Assembly: GCA_005778225.1 (NCBI GenBank)
Contig: SXPC01000090.1
Location: 1-36,564, forward strand
Source of the DNA: Planctomyces sp.
GTDB lineage: Bacteria > Planctomycetota > Planctomycetia > Planctomycetales > Planctomycetaceae
Direction: 5' to 3'
DNA: 36,564 nucleotides
Shown here: piece by piece, positions 1 through 8,156 of the stretch
Layout: the number at the start of each line of letters is the position of its first letter
How positions within the stretch are numbered: position 1 is the first letter of the stretch
Translations under genes and position numbers: made by a program
Notes under the pieces: model-generated
What the model saw: the letters and a program-made list of their open reading frames with translations, nothing else
Told to the model about the DNA's origin: nothing
The model's database searches: none

Positions 1-189
1 ATCCGGTCCTGACGAAGATACCGATAGCTAACGACTGTCGACTTTCGGCAGTTGGAATTATTCACCCTTCTGTTCAATCTTCTGTACGCGCTTTCGTGCA
101 TGAGGCATGATTCGTGAAAGAATCGTGACAAGACTGCCCGCTCATTTGCGGATGTCACGATCAGGATCGGGTTGAAACAGGCTAAATTG

Positions 190-195
190 AAGGAG
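190..195 (+). promoter_or_regulatory. Ribosome binding site of ugd
   Basis: AAGGAG lies seven bases before the GTG at 203. This strong Shine-Dalgarno site fixes the GTG as the start of ugd. The remainder of positions 1-189 holds no gene and no convincing promoter that I can see. Confidence 0.8.
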
Positions 196-202
196 CCTCG
201 CG

Positions 203-1513
203 GTGAAAGTTGTCATGATCGGGACCGGGTATGTCGGGCTGGTAACAGGAACCTGTTTCGCAGAAAGCGGTAACGATGTCACCTGCGTCGATATCAATGC
301 CAAAAAAGTCGCCGACCTCAAGAACGGCATCATCCCGATCTACGAGCCCGGCCTGACCGAACTCGTCATCCGCAATTCCAAAGCCGGTCGCCTCAAATTC
401 ACCACCGACGTCTCGGAATGCGTTCCCTCCGCTCACGTTGTCTTCCTCGCCGTCGGTACGCCACAAGATGACGATGGCTCAGCCGACCTGACCGGCATCT
501 GGAAAGCCTCCGACGCCATCGCCCCTCACCTCGGCAAAGACGCCATCGTCGTCGTCAAATCAACCGTCCCCGTCGGCACCAACCGCGGCGTCAAAAACCG
601 CCTCAAAGAAGCGCTCGGCAGAGACGTTCACGTCTGCTCCAACCCGGAGTTCCTCAAAGAAGGTTGCGCCATCGATGACTTCACGAAGCCAGACCGCGTC
701 GTCGTCGGCGTCGAAAGTGATTTCGTTTCCGAGACCATGGAAGAGCTCTACAAGCCATTCCTCCGTACCGAAAAACCATTCCTCTCGATGAGCCTCGAAT
801 CATCGGAGATGACCAAATACGTCGCCAACTGCATGCTCGCCACCAAGATCAGCTTCATCAACGAAATGGCCAATCTCTGTGAACTCGTCGGAGCAGACAT
901 CAACGACGTTCGTCGCGGGATGGGTCACGACCAGCGAATCGGCTTCCAGTTCCTCTTCCCAGGCGTCGGCTACGGCGGATCATGCTTCCCGAAAGATGTC
1001 CGCGCCTTGTCATCAGTCGCTCGTCGCAATGGCATGATCACGAAGCTGCTCGACTCTGTCGACGAGGTCAACAACCAGCAGAAGAATGTCCTCGGCAAGA
1101 AAGTCACCAATCTCTATGGTGAAAACCTCGCCGGCAAGAAGATCGCAATCTGGGGCCTGGCGTTCAAGCCACGCACCGATGATATCCGCGAAGCTCCTTC
1201 TCTGGTTCTGATCAACAAACTGCTCAAAGCCGGTGCCATGATTTCCGTCCATGATCCCGTCGCGATGGACAACGTCAAAGAAATCATCGGCGACAAGGTC
1301 AGATACTGTCACCACCACTACGACACCCTCGAAGGCGCTGACGCCCTCGCCATCGTCACCGAGTGGGCCGAATACCGCAACCCGGACTTCGACTACCTCA
1401 AACACAAAATGAACCACCCGGTTATCTTCGACGGACGAAATTTGTATAATCCCAAGAAGATGAAAGACCTCGGCTTCACCTACTCCGGCATCGGCCTCGA
1501 ATTCAAATCCTAG
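203..1513 (+). CDS. ugd: UDP-glucose 6-dehydrogenase
   Basis: This cytoplasmic enzyme oxidises UDP-glucose to UDP-glucuronate with two NAD+, supplying sugar nucleotides for exopolysaccharide and envelope glycans. The 436-residue product has the family's usual length. The N-terminal Rossmann motif GTGYVG is at residues 7-12. The KSTVPVGT segment is near 119-126, and the NPEFLKEG segment near 147-154 is typical of the UDP-glucose/GDP-mannose dehydrogenase family. The catalytic cysteine is C261 in [10 protein letters not shown]. The C-terminal UDP-binding domain carries the [17 protein letters not shown] signature. The start is a GTG preceded by AAGGAG. The stop codon TAG overlaps by one base the arm of an R1 palindromic repeat, and a hairpin terminator follows 50 bases later, so the gene is probably the last or only gene of its transcript. 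GDP-mannose dehydrogenase is the main alternative, but the pattern of the substrate loop fits Ugd better. Confidence 0.95.
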   Translation: MKVVMIGTGYVGLVTGTCFAESGNDVTCVDINAKKVADLKNGIIPIYEPGLTELVIRNSKAGRLKFTTDVSECVPSAHVVFLAVGTPQDDDGSADLTGIWKASDAIAPHLGKDAIVVVKSTVPVGTNRGVKNRLKEALGRDVHVCSNPEFLKEGCAIDDFTKPDRVVVGVESDFVSETMEELYKPFLRTEKPFLSMSLESSEMTKYVANCMLATKISFINEMANLCELVGADINDVRRGMGHDQRIGFQFLFPGVGYGGSCFPKDVRALSSVARRNGMITKLLDSVDEVNNQQKNVLGKKVTNLYGENLAGKKIAIWGLAFKPRTDDIREAPSLVLINKLLKAGAMISVHDPVAMDNVKEIIGDKVRYCHHHYDTLEGADALAIVTEWAEYRNPDFDYLKHKMNHPVIFDGRNLYNPKKMKDLGFTYSGIGLEFKS

Positions 1514-1539
1514 GCGAGCGGGTGGTGTTAACCCCCTGT
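1513..1539 (+). repeat. R1 palindromic repeat, single arm
   Basis: This is one arm of the R1 family: GGCGAGCGGG, then a hairpin close to GGGGGT-GTCA-ACCCCC, then TGT. This copy has a T in the G-run and TTAA at the centre, so it is diverged. It begins inside the ugd stop codon. No matching second arm is found nearby. Confidence 0.7.
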
Positions 1540-1563
1540 GTCTTCATCTGTGAATTTCATCAG

Positions 1564-1593
1564 CCCCCGGCCACCCCGGGGGTTTCTCCTTTG
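1564..1593 (+). terminator. Rho-independent terminator after ugd
   Basis: A seven-base-pair GC stem (CCCCCGG / CCGGGGG, loop CCACC) occupies 1564-1582 and is followed by TTTCTCCTTT. It lies 50 bases after the ugd stop and is read on the plus strand. The T-tract is interrupted, so efficiency is uncertain. Confidence 0.6.
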
Positions 1594-1621
1594 TGTAACC
1601 AATGCAAAAACGAAGGAGATC

Positions 1622-1697
1622 TCACCACAGAGACACAGAGGTCACGGAGTGGGAAATTCTTCCTTCCGATCTCTGTGTTCTCCGTGTCTCTGTGGTT
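1622..1697. repeat. R2 palindromic repeat (CCACAGAG family)
   Basis: The left end reads ACCACAGAGACACAGAGG and the right end is its imperfect reverse complement, CTCCGTGTCTCTGTGGT, forming a long hairpin with an AT-rich centre. The same family recurs at 8052-8143 and 21973-22070. Confidence 0.8.
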
Positions 1698-1748
1698 AAT
1701 CTTTCTTCTTTCTCTTCGAATGATTGATTTCCAAACACGGACGACCCC

Positions 1749-2886
1749 ATGACCCCCGAACTCAAATCCCAGTTCAACGACCTCACCGACCGCATCCTCC
1801 ATCTCCGAGACTGTCTTTGACTACGACGTCAAAGCAAACCGCTTAGCCGAGATCAACGACCTGATGGCCCAGCCCAACTTCTGGGATAATCAGGACAAAG
1901 CTCAAAAAATGCTGACCGAGATGAAGCGTCTCCGCGCCGCCTGCGAACCACTCGCCGGTCTGCTCAAGGCGATCGATGACGTCAAGGTCCTCGAAGAATT
2001 CGAAGCCGAAGACCCCGAGAATGATTACACGGCCGACGCTCAGGTCATCATCGAGAACACGGTCAAACTGCTCGAAGAAGTCGAACTCCAGGCCATGCTC
2101 GGCAAGCCGGAAGACGCCTTCAACGCCTACCTGACGGTTCAGGCTGGCGAAGGTGGGACCGACGCCGCCGACTTCGCCGACATGCTCCTCCGCATGTACA
2201 TCCGCTGGGCCGAAATGAAAGGCTACTCCGTCAGCCTCTTCGAGCGGACCGAAGCCGAAGAAGCCGGCATCCGTCATGCGACCATCCTCATCAAAGGGGA
2301 GAACGCCTTCGGCTGGCTCAAAGGGGAATCCGGCAACCACCGCCTTGTCCGCATGAGCCCGTTCAACTCATCCGGCAAACGTCAGACCTCGTTCGCTGCG
2401 ATCGACGTCACTCCCGAAATCGACGACACCGTCAACATCGAAATCGACTGGGACGGCAAGGATATCGTCGAAGACACCATGCGCGCCGGCGGAGCAGGGG
2501 GCCAGCACATCAACAAGACCGAGTCGGCAGTCCGCGTGACTCACGTCCCGACCGGGATCGCCGTCCGTTGCGAATCAGAACGCAGCCAGCACCAGAACCG
2601 CGAAACCGCCCGCAAAATGCTCATCGCCAAGCTCTACCAGCTCGAGATGGAAAAACGGGAAAACGAGATCTCCGCCAAACGTGGCGAGAAATCCAAAATC
2701 GGCTTCGGCGGCATCACCATCCGCAACTACGTCCTCCAACCCGAACAGTTCGTCAAAGACACCCGCAGCGAACTCAAAACCGCCAACCCCCTGACCGTCC
2801 TGGAAGGCTACGTCGATCCGTTTATGGAAGCCTACTTAAGATGGTCCATCGGGCAGGGAACTGCGGGGAATCCCGAAGACAACTAA
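1749..2886 (+). CDS. prfB: Peptide chain release factor 2, programmed +1 frameshift
   Basis: RF2 recognises UGA and UAA stop codons in the ribosomal A site and triggers release of the finished protein. Translation starts at ATG 1749, reaches an in-frame TGA after 23 codons (1818-1820), and continues in the +1 frame from GAC at 1819. The complete product is 378 residues, close to the 365 of E. coli. The stop-recognition tripeptide SPF is at about residues 203-205 and the peptidyl-hydrolysis motif GGQ at about 250-252. The frameshift forms an autoregulatory loop: low RF2 favours shifting and therefore RF2 synthesis. The slip site CTT TGA C is conserved, but the usual upstream AGGGGG stimulator is missing. 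An ORF starting at ATG 1864 would lack the N-terminal helices and should not be taken as the gene. The start codon has only a weak GGA upstream. Confidence 0.95.
1815..1821 (+). promoter_or_regulatory. prfB programmed frameshift site
   Basis: CTTTGAC is the universal RF2 slip sequence: the peptidyl-tRNA slips from CTT to TTT over the TGA at 1818-1820. The bases at 1806-1811, where E. coli has AGGGGG, read CGAGAC here, so the internal Shine-Dalgarno-like stimulator is weak or absent. Confidence 0.9.
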
Positions 2887-2894
2887 CGGCTTTA

Positions 2895-2930
2895 GACGAG
2901 CGGGGGGTGTCAACCCCCTGTCCCTTGTGC
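2895..2930 (+). repeat. R1 palindromic repeat, single arm
   Basis: This is a well-preserved R1 arm (GACGAGCGGGGGG, centre TGTCAA, CCCCCTGTCCCTTGTGC) nine bases after the prfB stop. The sequence match to the full copies continues through CTTGTGC and then fades. It lies between convergent genes and may help terminate prfB transcripts, though no T-run follows. Confidence 0.75.
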
Positions 2931-2966
2931 GATCAACATTGATCACGCCTTAATTACGCCGACGCG

Positions 2967-4145
2967 TTAGCCAATGCTAGCTTTTTGCGCGTGACTCACC
3001 TGCGGCGAAACCTGAATCTCAAACTCTTCTTTCAAATGATAGAAGCCCGGAATCCGCCCCCAAACCTTCAAGAACCATCGAATTTGATTGTGTTCCGACT
3101 TGAATGAGTGCATCGAATCCCCAGGGATCGTCAACGTCACTTGCCCCTGATGCAACTTTTCTAATTTCGTCGTCTCAAACAGTACCTTTTCGTAAAAAGT
3201 CTTCCGCTCGATCACGGCATCGGTCCCGCTTCCAAAGATCGCAACTTCTTCTCCGACCAGCTTGATATTAAACGCCGTCAAATCCGCAGATCCTCTTTTG
3301 AAGTACCACGACAACACCGATGTCTCCCCCAGCGGCGTCACTGCCCGGGAAACAAACATCCGCGGGCATGCCACAAAGAGCTTCAAGAATAGCTGTCCCA
3401 GAACAATGAACAGGATCACATCAAACACCAGGATGAACGGCAATGGCACTCCCAGACAGGCGATTAAATTGACGACGCCAACGAAGGCCGCAAAAATGAG
3501 AAACACAGAGACACTCAAACTGGCTGGCTTTAGTGGCGTAACAACATCAGACTCGCCCGGCACATACCAGACGATGATTGGCATACTCTGCTTCACTGGC
3601 TTCGGATTCTCGCTCAACCGTTCTCGATAAGTCCAGATCAGGCAGCATGCGACACACGCTACCAGACAAAGCCCAGCTGGGAGCAGAAAGAGCAGGTAAC
3701 TCCTTCGATATGTCCGATCGAGCACAGCCAGACTCGGGCGATCCGAGTTCACATAACAGGTCAACAGCTTCCCCTAAGGGTATTCACTCTGAATCCTCTC
3801 ACAATCACCTCTGGTCCCTGGCTTCGCATCCCAGAAGGTGATCTGACTCGATTCGTATTTTCGTCCACCCCATGAATACTCATAAGCAAAGTCAAAAGAG
3901 ATTGTCCACTCATTGCAGATTCTCTCAGAGTCGATGCGGCTGCGAATGACCTTAGCTTCAACCGGAATAAGCTGATCGGAATTCAGGTAAGGCCAATACA
4001 AAGCCTTAAATGCAGTGACCGTCAGCCCAAAGCAAACCATTGCCACGACGAATGACACCATGAAATAAATCACCGGCGCATCCACGTTTCGAGACCTGAC
4101 CGACAAGGCCTTCTTCCGACCATTCTTTAACATCGATTGAATCAT
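2967..4145 (-). pseudogene. DUF3592-like membrane protein gene interrupted by an amber codon
   Basis: Two reading frames, 4145-3774 and 3764-2967, lie in the same frame and are separated only by one TAG at 3776-3774 plus three sense codons (GKL). Together they would give about 392 residues. The N-terminal part has one membrane segment (about residues 25-50) followed by a soluble segment with YEYSWGGRKYESSQITFWD. After the stop come LTCYVNSDRPSLAVLDR and then three or four membrane helices. The order of a helix, a beta-rich segment with YxYxxxGxxY, and CYVNxxxPxxAVL is typical of DUF3592 proteins as I know them, with the stop falling where the family usually has YPxG. I infer a nonsense mutation or a recoded stop rather than two genes, because the only possible start of the downstream part is a TTG inside the conserved strand. 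Function is unknown. Confidence 0.65.
3774..3776 (-). other. In-frame TAG within the DUF3592-like gene
   Basis: The codon series is TAC CCT TAG GGG AAG CTG TTG ACC on the minus strand. The reading frame is identical on both sides, so a single base change (for example CAG, AAG or GAG to TAG) explains the interruption. Confidence 0.75.
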
Positions 4146-4287
4146 TCAATATCTGATACGCAAAATCGCGACCAGGAGATCATACTGGGATGTGAATTCC
4201 TCTTCACATTCCTCACCGCTAGAAATCCGAACACATTTCTGCAACGATGAACACATCAATCTTCGTCGCTTAAACACGGATCCCTCC

Positions 4288-6084
4288 ATGCGATACTTCC
4301 TCATCCTGACTCTCCTCCTGACCGCCGCCTGCACCAAATCCACACCCGCACCTGTCCCAGCCGCAACCCCCGCCTCCCCAACATCCACCTCAACCTCGCC
4401 AACACCCAACACCACTCCCCCCGCAAACCTCAAACCCACCACCCTCATCCTCACCGATGAACAAATCGCCGCGGGCTATCTCCAACTCTTCGACGGCGAA
4501 TCCACCTTCGGCTGGCATTCCACGAACGACAAAGTCCCTTGGAAAGCCGATGGGAAAACCGGCGTCCTCTCGGCTGATGGGGACGAAATTGGGCTCCTCC
4601 TGACCGACGTCCGCTTCCAGAACTACGAACTCGAAGCCGACGTCAAATGTGCCCCCGGCGCCAACACTGGCCTCTTTGTCCACTGCAAAGCAGACCCCAA
4701 GAAACTCGAAACCGACTTCTACGAAATCAACATCGCCGACGCTCACCCTGAAGGCTTCACCACAGGAGCCATCGTCACAAAAGCCAAGTCCGAGAAAACC
4801 TACCCCCTCGGCGACTGGCTGCACTTCAAAATCATCGTCCAAGGCAGTCACATCCAGGTCTTCATCAACGGCGAACAGGCCCTCGATTTCAACGACACCT
4901 CAGATATCAAACTGACCAGCGGTTATATCGCTTTGCAAAAACGCTTCGGAGACGTCGCATTCAAGAACATCATCCTCAAGCCGATTTTCGATGAGGCACA
5001 AAATAAACGACCTGTCCTCTTACAAGAAAACTCTGGACAGGCATGGTCATTTGATCCGAAAAAGCCCGAACGGTTGTGGATTACAAAACAGGGTTTAATG
5101 ACAACGATCGGTGATTTTCATGACTTTGCATTGTCTTTTGATGTCCAGACCGGGATTGAGACATCAGCGAAGTTGCTCTTCGAGCCATTCAAACAGGAAT
5201 CCGAAATCCCTAACACGATCGACACTCCAGCACCAACAATCTTTGATCTGAGCTACAGCCAGTCACCGCCGAACACCAATCACATTGGAAGCTTGCGCAC
5301 CGTTCTGCCATCTTCTGTGAACGCCTGGCATCAAGTCCAGATTCTTCGATCCGCCAAAGGTTATGAAACGTTCGTCAATGGGGAGCGAGTCTTTCCCGCG
5401 GCTGATATCCCTAACATGAACGAAAGTAAAACGATCCTCTCACCAGTACAAATTCAACTTCAATACGAAGCCGGCGTGCTCAATATTCGTAACTTGAAGA
5501 TCACGGATTTTGGCCTGGCAAGCCCCATCACACCCTACTCACAAAACACGTGGCGTCTCGTCCCCGGCAACAAAGGCTTTTTCGACATCACAAGTGATGG
5601 CTCGATCTTCGTACGTGGCGGCCTCGGCTTCCTAGAATCGACCGGCACCTACAAAAACTTCCTCATTCAGCTCGACGCTCAAACCCTCGAACCCAACGTC
5701 AACACCGGCCTCTTCTTCCGTGCTCTCGAAGGGACCGAGAAAGCCCCCTCCCACGGCTACGAAATGCAGATCGATAACAGCCTCAAAGACGGCAACCCGA
5801 TGACTCCCGCCAACGCTGGCACCGGCGCCATCTTCCGCCGCAACATCGCCCGTCGTATCGTTTCCAAGGACAACGAATTGGCCCATATCACCCTCGTTGC
5901 TGACGGCCTGACCTTCATGTCCTGGGTCAACGGTTACCCCGTCAGCGACTGGACCGACACCCGCCCCCCCAGCGACAACCCCCGCGAAGGCTCCAAGAAA
6001 GAAGCCGGCCACCTCAGCCTCCAAGGCCACGACCCCGGCACCAAAGCCGAGTTCAGAAACATCCGCATCCAGCCGTATGAGTAG
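4288..6084 (+). CDS. Lipoprotein with tandem DUF1080/3-keto-disaccharide hydrolase-like modules
   Basis: The chosen start (ATG 4288) gives 598 residues beginning with a lipoprotein signal, MRYFLILTLLLTAAC, with the lipidated cysteine at 15. The longer ORF from 4192 has no signal and is unlikely. A Pro/Thr/Ser-rich linker (16-50) leads into three concanavalin-like jelly-roll modules of the DUF1080 (KDH) type. The first, about 55-235, starts LTDEQIAAGYLQLFDG and includes NTGLFVHCKAD and EINIAD. The second, about 245-425, is more diverged. The third, about 430-598, includes NTGLFFRALEG and GYEMQID. The family is very abundant in planctomycetes; characterised members hydrolyse or bind 3-keto-glycosides, but catalysis here is unproven. 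The middle module uses many A/T-ending codons while both flanking modules are strongly C-ending, suggesting a mosaic origin. It is anchored in a membrane and probably faces the periplasm. Confidence 0.8.
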   Translation: MRYFLILTLLLTAACTKSTPAPVPAATPASPTSTSTSPTPNTTPPANLKPTTLILTDEQIAAGYLQLFDGESTFGWHSTNDKVPWKADGKTGVLSADGDEIGLLLTDVRFQNYELEADVKCAPGANTGLFVHCKADPKKLETDFYEINIADAHPEGFTTGAIVTKAKSEKTYPLGDWLHFKIIVQGSHIQVFINGEQALDFNDTSDIKLTSGYIALQKRFGDVAFKNIILKPIFDEAQNKRPVLLQENSGQAWSFDPKKPERLWITKQGLMTTIGDFHDFALSFDVQTGIETSAKLLFEPFKQESEIPNTIDTPAPTIFDLSYSQSPPNTNHIGSLRTVLPSSVNAWHQVQILRSAKGYETFVNGERVFPAADIPNMNESKTILSPVQIQLQYEAGVLNIRNLKITDFGLASPITPYSQNTWRLVPGNKGFFDITSDGSIFVRGGLGFLESTGTYKNFLIQLDAQTLEPNVNTGLFFRALEGTEKAPSHGYEMQIDNSLKDGNPMTPANAGTGAIFRRNIARRIVSKDNELAHITLVADGLTFMSWVNGYPVSDWTDTRPPSDNPREGSKKEAGHLSLQGHDPGTKAEFRNIRIQPYE

Positions 6085-6090
6085 TTTCCG

Positions 6091-6245
6091 GGGTGGCCCA
6101 GCCGTTCATGGCTGGGTGAGCAAAGCTCACAAGAAGCGTCACCATACGCGTCCAACAGAACTCACCGCTTCAACTCGAATTCATCACCGCATGGCGCTGG
6201 CATCTTGTCGCGACGCGACCCAGCCATAAAACGGCTGGGCCACCC
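6091..6245. repeat. R3 palindromic repeat, full copy (GGGTGGCCCAGCCG family)
   Basis: The left end, GGGTGGCCCAGCCG-TTCATGGCTGGGT, and the right end, ACCCAGCCATAAAACGGCTGGGCCACCC (split here into its two halves), are inverted copies, each able to form its own small hairpin (CCCAGCC / GGCTGGG). The element spans 155 bp and starts seven bases after the KDH lipoprotein stop. Another left arm is at 12953. Confidence 0.8.
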
Positions 6246-6256
6246 AACTCTGAAAC

Positions 6257-6745
6257 TCACTCCCGCGTCGCACCCATCTTCCACCCTGCCGCTTCCGCAT
6301 AATTCGCCAACTGCGGCAACGGCATGCGCACTCCCCTCACAACATCCAATTCCGCATCAATCCGGCCCATCGCCTCTTCCACACCTACCAACCAACTGAC
6401 CGGATAATACCCGCGCGTCCGCAACGCCGATGCCAGCCAGACACTCCCGACCGCCACCACTCTCGCCAGCGGCCACTCCCGACAGATCCGCTCCACATCG
6501 CTGGAAGTCAGTTCATCGGGATGATTGAGCAACAACACGATGAGATCGACTTTGGTTTCATTCCGCTGACAATAGTCACTCGCGTCACTCAGCTCCGGAT
6601 GCAGATAAACCCTCAGATCGCTCCGCTGCATCAGCTTGACTGCAAAGTCCCGCAGCTCGATCATCCGCGTCACACCGACAACTAGTGTCTCAACAGGAGC
6701 AGCCACGCTGCCTGGATCGATGCGCAATTTCGACGGACCATCCAT
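6257..6745 (-). CDS. Hypothetical protein, possible receiver-like fold
   Basis: I do not recognise this 162-residue protein. It has no signal peptide or membrane helix. Alternating hydrophobic strands (ETLVVGVT, VDLIVLLLN, ARVVAVGS) and intervening helices suggest a small alpha/beta fold such as a degenerate receiver domain, but the canonical acidic pocket and the phospho-acceptor aspartate with conserved lysine are not clear. It lies 80 bases downstream of korB on the same strand, with a good terminator between them, so it may have its own promoter or depend on readthrough. The stop is eleven bases from the R3 repeat. Confidence 0.6.
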   Translation of the reverse strand: MDGPSKLRIDPGSVAAPVETLVVGVTRMIELRDFAVKLMQRSDLRVYLHPELSDASDYCQRNETKVDLIVLLLNHPDELTSSDVERICREWPLARVVAVGSVWLASALRTRGYYPVSWLVGVEEAMGRIDAELDVVRGVRMPLPQLANYAEAAGWKMGATRE

Positions 6746-6760
6746 AACACATCACCCAAG

Positions 6761-6797
6761 AAAAAGACGCCGAAGGATTCACCCGTTCGACGTCTTT
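6761..6797 (-). terminator. Rho-independent terminator after korB
   Basis: Read on the minus strand, AAAGACGTCGAA pairs with TTCGGCGTCTTT (12 pairs including one G-T), with an 11-base loop, and runs on into TTC. It sits 29 bases after the korB stop and before the start of the small gene at 6745. Confidence 0.75.
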
Positions 6798-6825
6798 GAT
6801 TCAGATCGAATTCGATTTTCGCGAA

Positions 6826-7845
6826 CTACTTGACTGTCCACGTATCGCCCGAGTTGAACAGCTCTTCCAGATCACCTGTCCCCTGGGCTTCGATGCGGGA
6901 ATTCATCTGGAAGTTGACCGCTTCATCATACGTCGGCTTTTCAACGCAGCGATAAATCCCCATCGGCTCCGGGCTGTGTGGATATCGCATGGAAGCAAGC
7001 ATCGCTGCATAGCCGGGGTCGGGTGACTTCTCATCGTGGAAGAGCAGATCGTCTTCTGGAACGCTGTTGATGTCGACCACTTCCGGGCAATTCTGCGAGT
7101 TGCGACGAATCCCCTTATCGAGCTTCTCGCCGAACTTCAGAGGCTTGCCATGTTCGAGGTAAATACAGTTCTTATTCTTCTCGTCCTTCTTCTGAGCGAA
7201 CTCGAAGACGCCGGTGTTGAAGACGTTGCAGTCCTGGTAGATCTCCACCAGGGCAGTTCCCTTGTGAGCAGCGGCTCGTTCGAGAACCATCTGCAGGTGG
7301 TTGATATCGACATCGACCGACTTGGCAGCAAAGGTCACGCCAGCCCCGAGTGCAACCGACAGCGGCGTCAGCGGTGCATCAACCGACCCGAACGGCGTAC
7401 TCTTCGTCTTCTTCCCCTGCGGCGACGTTGGCGAGTATTGTCCCTTGGTCAGGCCATAGATCTGGTTATTAAACAGAATGATCTTCAGATCGACGTTACG
7501 ACGAATCGCATGCATGAAGTGATTGCCGCCGATGGAGAGGGCATCGCCATCCCCGGTGATAACCCAGACCTGCAGTTCAGGATTGGCAATCTTCAAGCCC
7601 GTTGCAACCGCAGGGGCACGACCGTGAATGGTGTGGAACCCATAGGTCGACATGTAATAAGGAAACCGGCTCGAACAGCCAATCCCCGAAACGAAGACGA
7701 TCTTCTCTTTGGGAATCCCGACGTTCGGCAGGACCTTCCGCATTTGAGCAAGGATTGAATAATCCCCGCATCGCGGACACCAGCGGACTTCCTGGTCACT
7801 GGCAAAATCCTTAGCAGTCAGTTGTGGCAACGCTGTCGTCGACAT
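6826..7845 (-). CDS. korB: 2-oxoacid:ferredoxin oxidoreductase subunit beta
   Basis: This is the thiamine-diphosphate subunit of a 2-oxoacid:ferredoxin oxidoreductase, most likely the 2-oxoglutarate enzyme, which makes succinyl-CoA and reduced ferredoxin in the cytoplasm as an alternative to 2-oxoglutarate dehydrogenase. The 339 residues include the CPRCGDYS motif (C23, C26) and GIGCSSR (C57), which bind an iron-sulfur cluster in this family. The TPP/Mg motif GDGDALSIGGNH is at 98-109 and NNQIYGLTKGQYSPTS near 126. Assignment to 2-oxoglutarate rather than pyruvate rests on the pairing with a fused KorA of the two-subunit type. korA lies upstream on the same strand, but 311 bases of repeats separate them. 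A GAGG lies ten bases before the ATG. Confidence 0.9.
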   Translation of the reverse strand: MSTTALPQLTAKDFASDQEVRWCPRCGDYSILAQMRKVLPNVGIPKEKIVFVSGIGCSSRFPYYMSTYGFHTIHGRAPAVATGLKIANPELQVWVITGDGDALSIGGNHFMHAIRRNVDLKIILFNNQIYGLTKGQYSPTSPQGKKTKSTPFGSVDAPLTPLSVALGAGVTFAAKSVDVDINHLQMVLERAAAHKGTALVEIYQDCNVFNTGVFEFAQKKDEKNKNCIYLEHGKPLKFGEKLDKGIRRNSQNCPEVVDINSVPEDDLLFHDEKSPDPGYAAMLASMRYPHSPEPMGIYRCVEKPTYDEAVNFQMNSRIEAQGTGDLEELFNSGDTWTVK

Positions 7846-7921
7846 GATATCGAAACCTCGGGTGGGATTTTTGGCTGGATGTATGAGTCTGTCCCTTCTG
7901 CCTCGCGGACCGGCTGTTGAT

Positions 7922-7980
7922 CCTTCTCCCTCGGGGAGAAGGTGGCCGAGTCTTCGAGGTCGGATGAGGGACTGCCTTGA
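7922..7980 (+). repeat. R4 repeat (CCTTCTCCC...GGATGAGGG family)
   Basis: A 21-base near-perfect palindrome CCTTCTCCCT-CGGGGAGAAGG is followed by GTGGCCGAG and CGGATGAGGG. The same unit occurs at 12871, 13876, 14916 and 15090, always in this orientation. Confidence 0.75.
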
Positions 7981-8008
7981 GTACTTTGTACGATCGCTTT
8001 TTTCGGTG

Positions 8009-8030
8009 GCACAGACATTTCTGTCTGTGC
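8009..8030. repeat. R6 hairpin (GCACAGACA palindrome)
   Basis: GCACAGACA-TTTC-TGTCTGTGC is a perfect nine-base-pair stem with a four-base loop inside the korA-korB spacer. Only one copy is present in this window. Confidence 0.6.
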
Positions 8031-8051
8031 ATTTTGGGGATCAGAAAAATG

Positions 8052-8143
8052 TTCACCACAGAGGCACGGAGGTCACGGAGAGTTCACCAGAAGAATAAAA
8101 AAACTCTTGTCTTCCTCTGTGTCCTTCGTGTCTCTGTGGTTAA
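8052..8143. repeat. R2 palindromic repeat (CCACAGAG family)
   Basis: TTCACCACAGAGGCACGGAG at the left pairs imperfectly with CTTCGTGTCTCTGTGGTTAA at the right around an A-rich centre. It ends 14 bases after the korA stop (minus strand), so the korA mRNA would carry this hairpin before korB. Confidence 0.8.
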
Positions 8144-8156
8144 ATCTTTCTGAGTC

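Noticed and set aside
1864..1866. ATG as the prfB start
   Set aside because: It would remove the N-terminal domain of RF2; the upstream frame with CTTTGAC accounts for the full protein.
3762..3764. TTG as the start of a separate 265-residue gene
   Set aside because: It has no ribosome site, lies in the middle of a conserved strand (LLTCYVN), and the frame is the same as the upstream part, separated only by one stop.
6205..6399. Plus-strand ORF of 64 codons after the R3 repeat
   Set aside because: It starts inside the repeat, is Pro/Ser/His-rich with no domain, and is antisense to the hypothetical gene at 6257-6745.
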